This document shows positions 5,059 through 7,003 of a stretch of 7,003 nt of DNA, piece after piece; within the stretch, counting starts at the first letter, position 1, and each line of letters starts with the position of its first letter. Position numbers and translations under genes: made by a program. The DNA lies in contig JAISQH010000352.1 in NCBI GenBank assembly GCA_031274385.1, positions 1-7,003 on the forward strand, given 5' to 3'. This DNA comes from Planctomycetaceae bacterium. Its GTDB lineage: Bacteria; Planctomycetota; Planctomycetia; Pirellulales; Thermoguttaceae. The notes beneath the pieces are model-generated. The model was not told where the DNA came from and did not search any database. It was given only the letters and a program-made list of their open reading frames with translations.

Positions 5059-6195
5059 TTAATCACTTTGTGCCGGAGTTCCCATCGCTCCCCAAACTCC
5101 GTAGGGACTTTTCGATTGAAGTTCATTTCGATGCGGTCCGACGAGATCGCCGCAATCAATATTGTCTGTAATAAACCGTCCCGAACCGTCACAAAATCCG
5201 ACATTGACTCCGCCTGCATGAAAACTGGATGCGGACGCAAGCATTACGGTTGGATTGACATCGTGCGGTGGCGTATCACTACTATAGACACAATTCGGTG
5301 AATTGGGAGGTAAAACTGTCATAAATCCGCAGTTGACAGGTGTTCCCGACAAAAATCTAGCACAACGATGGGTATTATTGTTATCCGGCATGTCGAGCAA
5401 TGTATGATCGCTTGTACTAATCATTGCCAGACATTCCGACGGACGCGAACCGTTTGCTGTTCCTCCTGTTGGATTCCACATGGCATTGGCGGCAGTAAAA
5501 CCGCCTTTGACTGTTTTATCGTTACGTCCTGAAGCAGAAACCCCTTCACTAATCGCAATAGTGTTACTGGTTCCATCATTGATAAAATCAATACCATGCC
5601 AAGTCAACGGAGCAAATGTTGCTCTCATGCAATTCGTTTTACTTTGCGTATCGATTTTACCGTTGGCTTTCAGATGACCACCGTTGCTATAGTGTAACGT
5701 ATCACCAAAACAGGGAACCATGTTACACCGTGCCTGTTGCGCAGTATCTCCTCCCGGCTCTCGGGCATTGGGATCGGATGGACAGAGAAACGTCGGAATG
5801 ATTCCTTTACGATAATCACCTCCGCCGCTATGGTAACTATTATTGTCATCATTAATCATCGTTTGTTTCAAACCATCGTATCTTGCTTGTTGTTCAACAA
5901 AAGGGAGAAGAAAAACACAAGTACCGAAGATGGTGTTGAGATTGGTGGTTGCTGACGCTGCCGCTTCCGTTGGCGTGAGAGCAAAATGAGCTCGTCCTGC
6001 CGGAAACGTTTTGTTATTGTCGTGGTAGTTATGGCACGCAATAACGTACTGTTTGACATGATTGGAGCATTGCATCCGTCTTGCCGCCTCCCGCGCTGCC
6101 TGGACAGCCGGCAGAAGAAGTGCAATCAAAACGCCGATGATTGCAATCACGACTAAAAGTTCAACTAACGTAAAACCTGGAACAAATTTTTTCAT
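5059..6195 (-). CDS. DUF1559 pseudopilin-like protein, complete
   Basis: A 378-residue protein. The ATG at 6195 is chosen because it gives a textbook type IV prepilin/pseudopilin leader. MKKFVPG is cut before Phe8 in FTLVELLVVIAIIGVLIALL, with Glu12 at the +5 position, and the segment runs on into LLPAVQAAREAARRMQCSN. An Shine-Dalgarno AAGGA (6208-6204) lies eight bases before it. Longer starts would bury this leader. DUF1559 motifs follow in order: FLCPSDP (137-143), DGTSNTIAISEG (208-219), VLPPNSPNC (294-302), SFHAGGVNVGFCDGSGRFI (324-342) and the closing YGVWGAMGT (365-373). The family is hugely expanded in planctomycetes. Its members are exported and thought to form type II secretion-like or surface filament structures, but no specific role is established. 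The extracytoplasmic part has several cysteines. It follows another DUF1559 gene after 61 bases. Confidence 0.95.
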   Translation of the reverse strand: MKKFVPGFTLVELLVVIAIIGVLIALLLPAVQAAREAARRMQCSNHVKQYVIACHNYHDNNKTFPAGRAHFALTPTEAAASATTNLNTIFGTCVFLLPFVEQQARYDGLKQTMINDDNNSYHSGGGDYRKGIIPTFLCPSDPNAREPGGDTAQQARCNMVPCFGDTLHYSNGGHLKANGKIDTQSKTNCMRATFAPLTWHGIDFINDGTSNTIAISEGVSASGRNDKTVKGGFTAANAMWNPTGGTANGSRPSECLAMISTSDHTLLDMPDNNNTHRCARFLSGTPVNCGFMTVLPPNSPNCVYSSDTPPHDVNPTVMLASASSFHAGGVNVGFCDGSGRFITDNIDCGDLVGPHRNELQSKSPYGVWGAMGTPAQSD

Positions 6196-6203
6196 GGTTT
6201 TTT

Positions 6204-6208
6204 TCCTT
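6204..6208 (-). promoter_or_regulatory. Shine-Dalgarno AAGGA for the complete DUF1559 gene
   Basis: AAGGA on the minus strand, eight bases before the ATG at 6195. It supports this start over the longer in-frame GTG at 6276, which lies inside the preceding gene. Confidence 0.7.
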
Positions 6209-6213
6209 ATAAT

Positions 6214-6242
6214 AGTGTACAAAAATAAGTAACAAAATACAA
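6214..6242 (-). promoter_or_regulatory. Weak candidate promoter in the gap between the two DUF1559 genes
   Basis: On the minus strand, TTGTAT (6242-6237) and TACACT (6219-6214) are separated by 17 bases and lie just before the Shine-Dalgarno of the complete DUF1559 gene. Either hexamer is only a partial match in very AT-rich DNA. The 61-base gap shows no terminator, so co-transcription from upstream remains at least as likely. Confidence 0.25.
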
Positions 6243-6256
6243 TTTGAAAACAAAAA

Positions 6257-7003
6257 TTATGGAGTAGCAAGTTCACTGCCGTCTTTTGACCCCATTGCTC
6301 CCCAAATTCCGAACGGTGATGGACCGGACGAGACGCAAAGAGGTCCTGATGATGTCAATGTTCCGGCATTGATGGTATCGGAAACAAACCGAACGCTGAC
6401 ATCTCCCAATGTCAGGTTGACACCGCCCGAATGAAAACTGGTTGGCGGGTTTATCATCGGATACGGATCGCCGGAAGTGCGGCATGTCGGTGAGTTTGGC
6501 GGAAGAATCATATTGACCCAAGTAAAATAATTCGCTCCGTCCATCCAACGGTCACCGTAACCGACACTGATTCCAACAGAGCTGTTGTACTCTCCTCCCG
6601 AAACAGTATCAAGGCAAGTTTTGGCAATAAATGTTGTTTCACAACCGCCGGATGTTGTTGGTAAACTTGAGGCTGCAACCGTTCCTACAACTCCGCGAAC
6701 TCTTCGATCCCGACGTGAGGTAACATGTTCGCTGAAAAGAACGGTGTTACTCGTTCCATCGGCAATAGCTTCCAATCCGAACCATCGACATGGGGCAAAA
6801 GGACCGCGAGACCGTCCGAACTCGTAATCATCTGTCAGCGGGGTATAATCTCCGGCACTGACTGCATAAGAAGTGGGACCGTGTTCATCGTTGTTTCGAA
6901 CCTTCCACTGTGTGTCGGACGGGCAAAATAAGAAATCAAGTTTTGTCCGGGCAGCCAACCAAACCGCTCTGCTTCCTCCGGTTCCGGTTTCCGCCCCTTC
7001 CCA
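6257..7003 (-). CDS. DUF1559 protein, C-terminal part, cut by the window edge
   Basis: A frame open from the right edge (7003) to the stop at 6257, giving 248 residues without the N-terminus. A TTG at 6958 is not the start, since homologous sequence continues to the edge. The prepilin leader expected for this family lies outside the window. DUF1559 motifs are clear: FLFCPSD (24-30), ADGTSNTVLFSEH (81-93), ILPPNSPTC (166-174), SFHSGGVNLTLGDVSVRFV (189-207) and FGIWGAMGSKDGSE (231-244). In the H-x-GGVN block, the usual A-D-G-S-V-R-F is L-G-D-V-S-V-R-F here, a small departure. Its spacing (61 bases) and common strand with the next DUF1559 gene suggest one operon. The two proteins share the family motifs but are clearly different, so this is an old duplication or independent acquisition and not a recent copy. 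Confidence 0.92.
   Translation of the reverse strand, partial: WEGAETGTGGSRAVWLAARTKLDFLFCPSDTQWKVRNNDEHGPTSYAVSAGDYTPLTDDYEFGRSRGPFAPCRWFGLEAIADGTSNTVLFSEHVTSRRDRRVRGVVGTVAASSLPTTSGGCETTFIAKTCLDTVSGGEYNSSVGISVGYGDRWMDGANYFTWVNMILPPNSPTCRTSGDPYPMINPPTSFHSGGVNLTLGDVSVRFVSDTINAGTLTSSGPLCVSSGPSPFGIWGAMGSKDGSELATP

Noticed and set aside
6196..6276. Upstream GTG start for the complete DUF1559 protein
   Set aside because: It would lie inside the preceding gene and place the prepilin leader 27 residues inside the protein. The ATG at 6195 has a Shine-Dalgarno and a standard leader.

Overview
The window most likely comes from a planctomycete (Planctomycetota). The main evidence is two tandem DUF1559 pseudopilin-like genes, one with an intact FTLVELLVVIAIIGVLIALL prepilin-type start. 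Next to them is a small lipoprotein with a carboxypeptidase-regulatory-like fold, and elsewhere a membrane-anchored protein with squalene-cyclase-like repeats. All three families are especially abundant in that phylum. Genes look moderate in GC and intergenic regions clearly AT-rich (by eye). Shine-Dalgarno sites are patchy: clear before three genes and absent before others.

Layout. Positions 1-548 (minus) hold the N-terminal half of an ArgD-type acetylornithine aminotransferase that runs off the left edge. Positions 616-1726 (minus) are a toxin-antitoxin-like block. In transcription order it contains an orphan antitoxin-like gene (1726-1505), a VapC-like PIN-domain gene (1417-875), and a second antitoxin-like gene (888-616) that overlaps the PIN gene by 14 bases. 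The two small genes share a 164-bp segment at about 94% identity. Positions 1727-2315 carry no gene but hold a long imperfect inverted repeat built on 9-bp units, a heptamer tandem array and an A/T-tract promoter region. Positions 2316-3872 (plus) encode a 518-residue anchored protein with a squalene/terpenoid-cyclase-type repeat fold. Positions 3873-4365 lie between convergent genes and contain a MITE-like element with 25-bp terminal inverted repeats. Positions 4366-7003 (minus) are a planctomycete surface cassette: a C-terminal DUF1559 fragment, a complete DUF1559 protein and a small lipoprotein, with a long inverted repeat between the last two.

How they may work together. The PIN and downstream small gene look translationally coupled: a strong SD lies inside the PIN gene and the reading frames overlap. 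This fits a TA pair, with the upstream paralogue as a possible extra antitoxin. The DUF1559 and lipoprotein genes look like one unit of exported proteins, but their role is unknown. The most unusual features are the PIN gene flanked by two near-identical partner genes and the two structured, non-coding repeat elements.
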